A DNA stretch of 64,000 nt from DASUSH01 sp963785155 (GTDB taxonomy: Bacteria > Actinomycetota > Thermoleophilia > Solirubrobacterales > 70-9): NCBI GenBank assembly GCA_963785155.1, contig CAWAUB010000007.1, positions 496,001 through 560,000 of the forward strand, in the 5' to 3' direction. Position numbers and translations under genes: made by a program. This document shows positions 9,585 through 17,737 of this stretch, piece by piece. Below the pieces are notes generated by a model. That model did no database searches, was not told where the DNA came from, and was given only the letters and a program-made list of their open reading frames with translations. The first letter of the stretch is position 1; the number at the start of each line of letters is the position of its first letter.

Positions 9585-10319
9585 TTACGCCGAGACGCTC
9601 CCCAGCTCAGCGGGCCGCTGGAAGACGACCTCGGGAACGAGGCAGGCCGGCGACGTCCGCAGCAAATACCGAACCGCCTCCGCGATGTCCTCCGGCTTGA
9701 TCATGTCCTCCGACTTCACCTGATCGCGCGCCCAGTCGGTCATGGGCGTGTCGACGAATCCGGGGCAGAGCGCGGTCACCTGAATGCCGTCGTCGCCGAC
9801 CTCCTTCTGCGTCGCCTGCGAGAGGCCGACGACGCCGAACTTCGTCGCCGAATACACGCCGAGCCACCCCTGCCCCTGCTTACCCGCGATCGACGCCGTG
9901 TTCGCGATCAGCGCCTTGCCGTGCTCGCCGCCCGCCTCCTTCAGCAGCGGCAGCGCCTCGCGAGTCGCGATCACATAGGAGCGCAGGTTCACGTTGAGCT
10001 GCATGTCCAAGTGCTTGGTGTCGACGTCCTTGATCTCCCCGCCGATCCCGACGCCCCCGTTGTTGGCGAGCACATCGAGCCTCCCGTACTTCTCACGGTG
10101 GGCCTCGACCAGCTTCTTGATCTCCTCCTCGTCGACGAGGTTGGCCGGCACGGCCTGGACGTCGAGCCCAGCGGCCAGCAGCTCCTCCTTCGCCCCCTCC
10201 AGCTTGTCCGGCCGGCGGGCGGAGATCGTCACCCCGTAGCCGTCCTCGCCGAGGGCACGCGCTATCGCCAGGCCGATTCCGCTCGAACCTCCAGTCACCA
10301 ACGCCGCGCGCTCCGCCAA
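9585..10319 (-). CDS. SDR family oxidoreductase
   Basis: 244-residue classical short-chain dehydrogenase. Cofactor motif TGGSSGIG is at residues 9-16, NNGG replaces the usual NNAG near residue 85, and the active-site YSATK is near residue 150 with the Ser in NTASIAG before it. ARRPDK after strand 2 suggests NADP(H). The C-terminal LLRTSPACLVPEVVFQRP resembles uncharacterised ketoreductase-like SDRs. Convergent with the 203-residue gene, 20 bases between stops; divergent from the lipoprotein. Substrate unknown. Confidence 0.9.
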   Translation of the reverse strand: MAERAALVTGGSSGIGLAIARALGEDGYGVTISARRPDKLEGAKEELLAAGLDVQAVPANLVDEEEIKKLVEAHREKYGRLDVLANNGGVGIGGEIKDVDTKHLDMQLNVNLRSYVIATREALPLLKEAGGEHGKALIANTASIAGKQGQGWLGVYSATKFGVVGLSQATQKEVGDDGIQVTALCPGFVDTPMTDWARDQVKSEDMIKPEDIAEAVRYLLRTSPACLVPEVVFQRPAELGSVSA

Positions 10320-10373
10320 GACCTCTCCTCTCGCTGAACTCTGATTAAGGCGGCCACCCTACGATGTCGCGCC

Positions 10374-11345
10374 TTGCACCGCGCATCCAGACACTTCCTT
10401 GCGTTCGTCATGTGCGCTTCGCTCTTCGTGGCCGCCGGCTGCGGATCCGACGAGGAGACCACGACGGCCGCCACGCCCGCACCCTCTGCCTCTGACTTCC
10501 CCTCGCCGGACGGCCGCACGACCGAGCAGATCTACGCGTCCGCGACGCCGACCGACGACCTCGTCATCGCGCCGACCGGCCAGGTCTTCAACGAGGGCGA
10601 CAATCGCTTCGGCTTCGGCGTCTTCACCGCCGGCCGCGAGCAGGTCACCGACGCCGAGGTCGCCATCTACGCCGGCCAGCCGAACAAGCCGGCCAAGGGG
10701 CCATTCCCGGCCCGGGTCGAGGACATGACCACCGAGCCTGCGTTCGCCGCCGTCAGCACCTCCAGCGACCCCGACGCGGCGAAGGTCGTCTACGTCTCCG
10801 ACATCGAGCTCGACAAGCCCGGTCGCACCGACCTCGTCGGCCTGATCCGCGAGGGGGAGACCTTCCGCTCGGTCCGGATCGCGCCGAGCCTCGACGTCGG
10901 CCGCTTCGGCGACGTCCCGGTCGCGGGCGACGAGGCTCCGGTTATCGACACGCCCACCAAGAGCGACGTCGGCGACCTGAGCGAGATCGACACCCGCGAC
11001 CCCCACGACACGCAGCACGACGAGAACCTCGCCGACGTGATCGGAACGAAGCCCGTCGTCCTCACCTTCGCGACTCCGCTCCTCTGCCAGAGCCGCGTCT
11101 GCGGGCCGGTCGTCGACATCGCCGAGCAGGTGAAGTCAGAGCACGGCGACGAGGTGGCCTTCATCCACCAGGAGATCTTCGAGGACAACGACATCAACAA
11201 GGGCCTGCGCGAGCAGGTCCGCGAGTACGGCCTGCCGACCGAGCCCTGGGTCTACGTGATCGACGCCGACGGCAAGGTCTCGACCGCGATCGAGGGCGCG
11301 TTCAGCGTCGAGGAGCTCCAGGCCGCCGTCGACGAAGTCACCTGA
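10374..11345 (+). CDS. Lipoprotein with C-terminal thioredoxin-like domain
   Basis: 323 residues. Signal peptide with lipobox FVAAGC, so the Cys at about residue 23 would be lipidated after export. Then a Thr/Ala linker, a beta-rich domain (VIAPTGQVFNEGDNRFGFGV), and from about residue 220 a thioredoxin-like region with FATPLLCQSRVCGPV, that is two Cys four residues apart instead of CxxC, followed by WVYVIDADGKV near the end. It could be an extracytoplasmic disulfide or redox protein. TTG start at 10374; an internal ATG at residue 13 would leave too short a signal. Its last 8 bases overlap the convergent PadR gene. Confidence 0.82.
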   Translation: MHRASRHFLAFVMCASLFVAAGCGSDEETTTAATPAPSASDFPSPDGRTTEQIYASATPTDDLVIAPTGQVFNEGDNRFGFGVFTAGREQVTDAEVAIYAGQPNKPAKGPFPARVEDMTTEPAFAAVSTSSDPDAAKVVYVSDIELDKPGRTDLVGLIREGETFRSVRIAPSLDVGRFGDVPVAGDEAPVIDTPTKSDVGDLSEIDTRDPHDTQHDENLADVIGTKPVVLTFATPLLCQSRVCGPVVDIAEQVKSEHGDEVAFIHQEIFEDNDINKGLREQVREYGLPTEPWVYVIDADGKVSTAIEGAFSVEELQAAVDEVT

Positions 11346-11853
11346 CCGGCTCGCCCTTGGCGATCCGCCGCCAGTAGCGCAGGTACTCCTTCTCGTGGCC
11401 GATGCCGGCCTCGAGCGCCAACCGCGTCCCGTCGGTGGGCCCGCCGATGTCGGCCATCCGCTCGTACACGCGCAGTCGCTCCTCGTGCGCCGCGATCTGG
11501 CTTTCGGCCAGCGGGACCGGATCGGCGCCCAGGAAGAGCTTCAACAGGCCGGCGTCCCGCAGCTCCCAATCGTTGGCGGACGGGTCATCCCGCCAGGCCG
11601 CGAGCTCCTTGCGCCCCGCGCGCGAGATCCGAAAGATGCGCCGCCGCCGCCCGCCCTCCTCGCGCTTCTCGTCGACCAGGCCCGCCTCGGCGAGCCGCCC
11701 ACACTCCGAGTAGAGCTGAGTGTGGGGGAGAGCCCATAGGTACTCGACCCCCGCCTCAGCCGCCCGCTTCAGGTCGTACGGCGTGGCAGGCTGCAGCCGC
11801 TCGATCAATCCGAGGACCACGTACGACGTCTCAGTGAGCCTTGTCACAGACAT
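11338..11853 (-). CDS. PadR family transcriptional regulator
   Basis: 171 residues. The N-terminal winged helix (YVVLGLIERLQPATPYDLKR, then HTQLYSECGRLAEAGLV) is the PadR signature, where LYxxLxxLxxxGL forms the recognition helix and wing. The C-terminal part is helical, for dimerisation. PadR proteins usually repress an adjacent gene and release on binding a phenolic or other small ligand (family knowledge). It is divergent from the carotenoid oxygenase with 59 bases between starts, so that gene is the likely target (inference). Confidence 0.92.
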   Translation of the reverse strand: MSVTRLTETSYVVLGLIERLQPATPYDLKRAAEAGVEYLWALPHTQLYSECGRLAEAGLVDEKREEGGRRRRIFRISRAGRKELAAWRDDPSANDWELRDAGLLKLFLGADPVPLAESQIAAHEERLRVYERMADIGGPTDGTRLALEAGIGHEKEYLRYWRRIAKGEPVR

Positions 11854-11883
11854 GGGCGCGAAGAGTACGCTACGGTACGCATC

Positions 11884-11896
11884 GTTCGATCCGAAC
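11884..11896. promoter_or_regulatory. Candidate operator GTTCG-ATC-CGAAC between padR and oxygenase
   Basis: Perfect 5-bp inverted repeat with a 3-base spacer in the 59-base divergent gap, 17 bases upstream of the oxygenase ATG. A direct repeat GTACGCtacGGTACGC lies just upstream. Position and symmetry fit a PadR dimer site; binding is inferred only. Confidence 0.4.
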
Positions 11897-11912
11897 TATC
11901 GGAAAGGAAGCA

Positions 11913-13344
11913 ATGGAGCCTGCAACAGCCACCTCGACCGCGCCCGCACCGACCACCGGCTACGGCACGAAGGGCTTCGAGTCCCTGGAGGCCGAGACCC
12001 ACGTCGAGAGCATCCCGGTCAGCGGCGAGCTCCCCGCCTGGCTCACGGGCTCCCTGCTCCGCACCGGCCCCGCCAAGTGGGAGGTCGGCGAGCGCACCAT
12101 GAACCACTGGTTCGACGGCTACGCGATGCTCCACCGGTTCGGCATCGCCGACGGCCGCGTCTCCTACGCCAACCGGTTCATGCAGACGAACGCCTACCGC
12201 TCCGCGAAGGAGACCGGCGAGATCACCTACTCCGAATTCGGCACCGACCCCTGCCGGTCCCTCTTCGGCCGCGTCTTCTCCGTCTTCAGCCCGAAGCTCT
12301 CCGACAACCCCAACGTCAACCTGACCAAGCTCGGAGAGCGCTGGATCGCGATGACCGAAACGCCGATCCCGGTCCAATTCGACGCGGAGACGCTCGACAC
12401 CGCCGGCGTCGCCTACGACGTCCCTGGCCTCCTCACCACCGCCCACCCGCACCTCGAGCGCGCCGACGGCGGCATGCTGAACTACGCCGCGAAGGTGGGG
12501 GCGCGCAACAGCTACCGCTTCTTCCACATGGCGCCCGACGGCCGCGATCCGCGCGTGCTCGCCAAGCTGCCCGTCAAGGAGCCCGCCTACATGCACTCCT
12601 TCGGCCTCACCGAGCGCTACTTCGTCCTCGCCGAGTACCCGTTCGTCGTCAACCCGATCAAGATCCCGCTCTCCGGGCGGCCCTACATCGAGAACTACGA
12701 GTGGAAGCCCGAGCTGGGCACCCGCTTCACGCTGATCGACCGCAAGACCGGGGAGGCGAAGGGCCCGTTCGAGACGGACGCCGTCTTCGGCTTCCATCAC
12801 GTGAACGCCTACGAGGACGGGGGAGAGGTCGTCGCCGACATCTCCGTCTTCCCCGACGCCCAGATCGTCAAGGACCTCTACCTGGAGAACCTGCGCGCCG
12901 GCAAGCCGGTCGCCCCGCCCGAGGTGCACCGCTTCCGGATCAACCCCGACGCCGGCACCGCGTCGGGCGAGCGGCTCACCGACTTCGGATTCGACCTGCC
13001 GCGGATCAACTACGGCCGCTGCAACGAGCGCCCTTACCGCTACGCCTGGGGCGTCGGGACCAGCGAGACCGGCTGGCTCGACACGATCGTCCGCGCCGAC
13101 GTCAGCGACGGCTCAACGACCACCTGGTCCGAGCCCGGCCAGTACCCCGGCGAGCCCGTCTTCGTCGCCCGCCCGGGCGCGGAGGACGAGGACGACGGCG
13201 TCCTCCTCTCCGTCGTCCTCGACGAGTCGAAGGAGCACATCCCACATGCTCGTCCTCGACGCGCACGACCTCACCGAGCTCGCCCGCGCCGAGACTCCGC
13301 ACCACATCCCGTTCGGCTTCCACGGGCAGTTCGCCCGCGTCTGA
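11913..13344 (+). CDS. Carotenoid oxygenase (RPE65/CCD family), one frameshift near 13238
   Basis: Non-heme iron dioxygenase that cleaves carotenoid or stilbene double bonds. ATG at 11913 follows GGAAAGGAAG. Four iron-binding His motifs are visible in order: TAHPHLE, AYMHSFG, FGFHHVNAYE and, after the frameshift, FGFHGQF. The frame shifts near 13238 (after LDESKEH), and the correct continuation MLVLDAHDLTELARAETPHH ends at the TGA at 13342-13344, giving about 477 residues, normal for the family. Divergent PadR gene upstream. It might cleave a carotenoid or apocarotenoid; substrate not determinable. Confidence 0.9.
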
Positions 13345-13367
13345 GCACTCAGCGCGTTGGCCAGACG

Positions 13368-13419
13368 GGCCGGTGAGCTCGTTGGCAGAGCAGCGGACTC
13401 AGAATCCGTTAGGACCCTC
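13368..13419 (+). tRNA. 5' portion of a split or interrupted tRNA-like gene (anticodon CAG)
   Basis: Acceptor GGCCGGT (13368-13374), D arm GCTC/GAGC with loop GTTGGCA, anticodon stem GCGGA/TCCGT with loop CTCAGAA (anticodon CAG, Leu), then TAGGACC and the first three bases of a T stem (CTC, 13417-13419). There the tRNA similarity stops. The missing T stem/loop and 3' acceptor are found at 14842-14863. Oddities: position 8 is G rather than T, and the short variable arm and D arm are unlike normal tRNA-Leu. Confidence 0.55.
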
Positions 13420-14795
13420 CGGGTCGCTGACGCGGTCGCCACACGCTCGGGCAGTGGTTGCTTGGCCTTCGCGAAATGCCAGATCGCGTGCGTCATCGCG
13501 GGCAGGAACTGGCGCATCGACATCGCGCCACCGCCCTGCATCTTCGCCGCGTTCGCCGGATCGGCCAGCACCTCCGGCGGAGGTGCGCCCAGGATCGTCC
13601 CGAGCGTGTCGCAGAAGTCGTGGTAGCACGGGTCCAGCTGCTCGCCGGCCGCGCCGCCGTAGATCGCCTCCTGCTCCGCCGTCTTGGGCTCCTCCGCGCC
13701 GGCAAAAATGCCGCCCGCCGGGATACCCAGGTTGGTGAATCCGACGTAATCCGAGCGGCCGTCGAACGGGATCTGCTCCGACGGGAACCCCTGCGAGGCC
13801 CAGAAGTCGGTGAAGACCCGCTCGACCTCGCCCGAACCGGCCGGGCCGGCCGGATTGCCCTCGACCGAGCCGTCGCCGTCGTAGACGAGGCGGGCGAAGT
13901 TGGGCGAGGAGATCATGTCGAAGTCGAGCATGACCATGATCTTCGCGACCTCCTCCGGAGGCAGGTGCTCGGTGTAGTAGGTCGAGCCGATGAGCCCGTC
14001 CTCCTCGCCGCCCCACCAGGCGAACCGGATTTTCTGACGCGGGTGGAGGCCCCGGCGAGCGATCTGCTCCGCGACCTCGAGCTGGGCCGAGCTGCCCGAA
14101 CCGTCGTCGTTGATCCCCGGCCCCGCGGGAACGGAGTCGAGATGCGCGCCGACCACGACCACGTGGTTCGGATCGCCGCCCGGCGTCTCCGCGAGCACCT
14201 GTGGGAAGAAGCGGTCATTGATCTGCGCGTCGATCGACAGGCTCACCGTCGGGTTCTCGCCTGCCTGGAACGCCTGGTAGAGCTCCTCGCCGACCGCGTA
14301 GCTCGAGTGGACCGCCGGGATCCCCATCCCGACCGGCCCCGCCCGGAAGAGCGCGTTCATCCGATCCGGCGTGTCGCCCTCGTTGAAGAGGACCACCGCT
14401 GCGGCGCCGGCCTGCTCGGCCAGGTCGAGCTTCTGCACGAACGGGCAGGTGCCGCGCTGGATCAGCGAGACCGCGCCCGCGGTCTCCGCCGGGAAGTCCT
14501 CCGGTTCGCAGCCGCTGGTGCTTCCGCCGGTGCTCGGGATCTGGATGTCGCTGGTCGGCACGACCGCCGCATCCGTGACGCTGCCGGTGGGCGACTGCTC
14601 GAAGCTGATGAAGTCCACGTCTGGGCTGTCGTCGTCGTCCGCGGTCCCCGCGACGTAGGACTCCTCCGGGTCGACGTCGGTCCGGCTGAACGTCGGGGTC
14701 GAGTTCTCGACCCACCTCAGCCGAGCAGGGGCCTGATCGACGAGTACGAGGTCTATGTGGTCGCGATCGTCTGGGGTGTGGGAAACGTCCGCGTG
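13420..14795 (-). pseudogene. M28 family peptidase with PA domain, truncated at both ends
   Basis: Zn-dependent aminopeptidase of the M28 group. A PA insert domain is seen (SLIQRGTCPFVQKLDLAEQA, about 14480-14420), followed by metal motifs GAHLDSV, DDGSGSS and WWGGEEDGLIGS, then the later His region CYHDFCDT. The frame opens at 14795 after a TAG without a plausible start codon or signal peptide; the expected N-terminal catalytic-domain half is missing or altered. At the other end the frame runs past 13428 into the antisense of the tRNA half and the oxygenase (to 13113) without its own stop. The coding piece fills the space between the two tRNA halves almost exactly. Confidence 0.75.
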
Positions 14796-14841
14796 CTAGG
14801 TGGCAGGAGGCCCATAGCGGAAGGAGGTCGACGACGTGAAC

Positions 14842-14863
14842 GGTTCGAGTCCGAGGCCGGCCT
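14842..14863 (+). tRNA. 3' portion of the split tRNA-like gene
   Basis: GG-TTCGAGT-CCGAG is a T loop with its 3' stem, then GCCGGCC (14856-14862) and discriminator T. GCCGGCC pairs with the 5' acceptor GGCCGGT at 13368-13374 over all seven positions (one G.T). Joining CTC (13417-13419) to GG (14842-14843) gives a T stem CTCGG/CCGAG with five perfect pairs. No matching 5' half lies directly upstream of it. Confidence 0.55.
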
Positions 14864-14885
14864 CATCCACGCTGCGGCGACCGTT

Positions 14886-14912
14886 CCGTAGTTCTCCACG
14901 CGAGAACTGCGG
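14886..14912 (+). terminator. Hairpin downstream of the tRNA 3' half
   Basis: CCGTAGTTCTC pairs with GAGAACTGCGG (11 positions, one T.G) around loop CACGC, followed by CCAACTTCT. It lies 23 bases after the tRNA discriminator, where a tRNA terminator would be expected. Confidence 0.55.
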
Positions 14913-14998
14913 CCAACTTCTGAGCAGGCCGCGGCGCCTGGCGCCGATACCTCCACCGGGGAGCAAGACCGCGCGACAAGCGCTTGGAGGTGGATCAG

Positions 14999-15106
14999 AT
15001 GCGGAGTTCTGGGGATGGGCAGTTCTTCGGGCTCGTGGTGTTCTTGGTTCTGGCTGCCGCGTCGGCGGCCGCGATCGCCGGCAGCGTGGGGCACTCCGGC
15101 ATCTGA
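14999..15106 (+). CDS. Small single-pass membrane peptide (35 aa)
   Basis: Short frame ATG...TGA of 36 codons with a good Shine-Dalgarno, GGAGG at 14986-14990, eight bases before the ATG. The product is MRSSGDGQFF followed by a continuous hydrophobic helix (GLVVFLVLAAASAAAIAG) and a short tail SVGHSGI. This looks like a small inner-membrane protein. No homologue recognised. The region between the M28 remnant and the next large gene (14796-15161) otherwise holds only the tRNA 3' half and its hairpin. Confidence 0.5.
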   Translation: MRSSGDGQFFGLVVFLVLAAASAAAIAGSVGHSGI

Positions 15107-15161
15107 GGCGCAGACCGCGCCATCCGGCGCTCACCGCTTCGGCCTCCGGTACTTTTTACAT

Positions 15162-17728
15162 GTGGTCAGGCGGCTGATTCGGCGGGGGCTTCTCGCATCG
15201 TTCGCGATCGCGATGCTCTGCGCGGCGCCAGCGTTCGCCACCGATGCCGCCCCTACCCGCTACTCGCTCGCAGGCGGCTGCTACTCGCTGACCGTGGCGG
15301 GGCAGGCGGGCACTGGCGCAGAGAAGGTGCGGATGCAGGCCACCGACCTCGGCACCTATCTCCTCTACACGCCGGACGAGATGTTGCTCGCGGCCCAGGG
15401 CGACGGCACCGTCGTGCCCGAGGAGACGCCGAGCCCGGCATCCGACTGGCGGGTAAGCGCGGTGGACAACCCCGCCACGTTCACCCTTTCGCCCCTTTCC
15501 GACGAGAGCCTGTTCCTCGGCATCGGCCAAGGCGCCGCCCAGGGCGGCGCCCTCGCGGTTTCCAACACCCCGTCCGAGGTCGTCTTCACCTCCGCCGACG
15601 GCTGCGCGGTCTACCCCGAGGCCGAGCTGAACGCCCGCGGCAAGCCCGCGAAGGGCGAGACCTCCTACGGCAAGGTCGGCGGGATCCTCGAGGGCCACAT
15701 GCACTGGATGAACTACCGCTACTTCGGCGGCGAATTCCATTGCGGCCGGCCATGGCATCGCTACGGGATCCCCTACGCGCTCCCCGACTGCGCCGAGATC
15801 GAGGGGCCGCAGGGCACGGCTGCGCCACTCCAGAACTTCTTCAACTACGGCAACCCGGCGCAGCCGCACGACACGACCGGCTGGCCCAAGCTCACCGAGT
15901 GGCGGGCCGACAACCTCACGTACGAAGGGAACTACTGGCGGTGGGTCGAGCGCGCCTACCTGGGCGGCCTGCGGCTGATGGTGATGTCGATCAACGACAA
16001 CCGGGTCCTGTGCGAGCTCGTGCCCCGGAAGAAGTACTCGTGCGACGAGATGACGACGGTGCGCGACGGCTTCAAGGACATGTACGAGCTGGAGCGCTAC
16101 GTGGACGCTCAGGCAGGCGGGCCGGGCAAGGGCTTCTTCGAGATCGTGACCGACCCCTACGACGCGCGCCGCGTGATCAACGAGGGCCGGATGGCGGTGG
16201 TGCTGGAGATCGAGGTCTCCGAGCTGTTCGGCTGCCGGAACCTCGAGGCGCCGACCTGCAACAAGGACTCGATCGACGCGGGCCTCCAGGAGATGTACGA
16301 CATGGGCGTCCGTTCCTCGCTCCTCGTCAACAAGTTCGACACCCCGCTCGCGGGCGTGCGCTTCGACGGCGGCCCGACCGGCGTCGTGATCAACGCGGGC
16401 AACCGGAGTAGCGCCGGGTCCTTCTGGAGCGCCGACACCTGCCAGGGGCCACTCAGGGACAACGAGGTCTTCGGCGCGCCGATTCAGGGGAACGCGTTCT
16501 TCGACAACGTCCTCGGCGCAGCTGGGCACCAACAGCGGCGCCATCCCGGCCTACCCGCCCGCCCCGCACTGCAACACCCGCGGCCTGACCGAGCTCGGGC
16601 GCTACCTCGTCCGCCAGATGATCGACCGGGGGATGATCGTGAACCCCGACCACGCGAGCCAGGCGGCGGTCGACGAGATGCTGACCCTTGCCGAGGCGAG
16701 CGACTACTCCGGCGTGATCTCTCCGCACGGTTGGGTCGACCCGGGCAACTGGCCCCGCTACTGGAAGCTCGGGGGCATGGCGTTCCCCGACTCCTCGGCA
16801 ACGCCGAACTACATCAGGGAGTACGAGACCTACCGGCCGAAGCAGACCCCGTTCGAGCTCGGCTGGGGCTACGGCGCGGACCTCGGCGGCCTCACCGGCG
16901 GCCCCGAGACGCCCGAGGGCGAGTTCGTGGGCGGCGTGAGCTACCCGTTCAAGTCCTACGACGGCGAGGTCACGTTCGAGAAGCAGACCACCGGCGAGCG
17001 CACCTTCGACTACACGACCGAGGGCGCCGCCCACTACGGCCTCTACGCCGACTGGTTCAAGGACCTCCAGAGCTTCGGCGGCAAGCAGCTCTCCTCCGAC
17101 ATGTGGAACGGCGCCGAGGCATACCTCGAGATGTGGGAGCGCGCCGAGGGGATCAAGTCGCCCGGCTGCAAACCCACGAGCGGGCAGGTCAACTCCAACG
17201 GCCTCGGCCGCCTTCGCCTGGGCGCGAACTGGGAGTCGCTGCTCAAGAAAGGCCGGCCAGCCTCAGCAGCGCGATCGCGCCTGGAGCTGGTGCGTGCGCG
17301 GCAAGAAGAACCACGACGCCGCCGACGTCGCGGAGCTTTCCGGCAAGGGCAAGGTCGAGCTGATCACGACGACCGCGCGCGGCCGGTCGGCCGGCGGGAT
17401 CGCGGTCGGCGCCGATGAGGACAAGCTGAACGGCCTGAACAAGGCCGGCAAGGGGATCTATCTGGACGACGCGGGCAAGGCGACCTTCGTCTACACGACC
17501 CACCGAGGCAAGGTCCGCGCCGTGGGCGTGGCCACCGACAAGCTCGCGAGCGGCAAGAAACTCCGCGGCGCCGTCCGCCGCGCGATCGGCGCCATCGCCA
17601 CCAGCGCCAAGCCCAAGTTCATCCCGAACGGCAGCGAGGCCTCAACCAGACTCACGGGAACAAACCTCTCCGGCTCCAGCGACCCGAAGCTGAACGACGC
17701 GCTGGCCATGCTCTGCAACCTGAAGTAG
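15162..17728 (+). CDS. Large secreted protein, possible amidohydrolase-like fold; two frameshifts
   Basis: GTG at 15162 gives a clear signal peptide (RRGLLASFAIAMLCAAPAFA). A beta-rich N-terminal domain of about 170 residues is followed by a long domain with GGILEGHMHWMNYRYFGG, FHCGRPWHRYGIPYALPDC and MVMSINDNRVLCELVPRK, and later VISPHGWVDPGNWPRYWK. The HMH motif and scattered His/Asp recall TIM-barrel metal-dependent hydrolases such as membrane dipeptidase, but this is uncertain. Frames change near 16515 (next frame GTNSGAIPAYPPAPHC) and near 17255 (next frame DRAWSWCVRGKKNHDAADVA). The tail ends at the TAG at 17726-17728. Likely consensus errors. Confidence 0.65.
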
Positions 17729-17737
17729 CCGCTCGGC

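Noticed and set aside
13400..14842. Group I intron in a tRNA-Leu gene
   Set aside because: The break is in the T stem, not the anticodon loop, the insert holds a peptidase frame on the opposite strand, and no intron core or homing endonuclease is seen.
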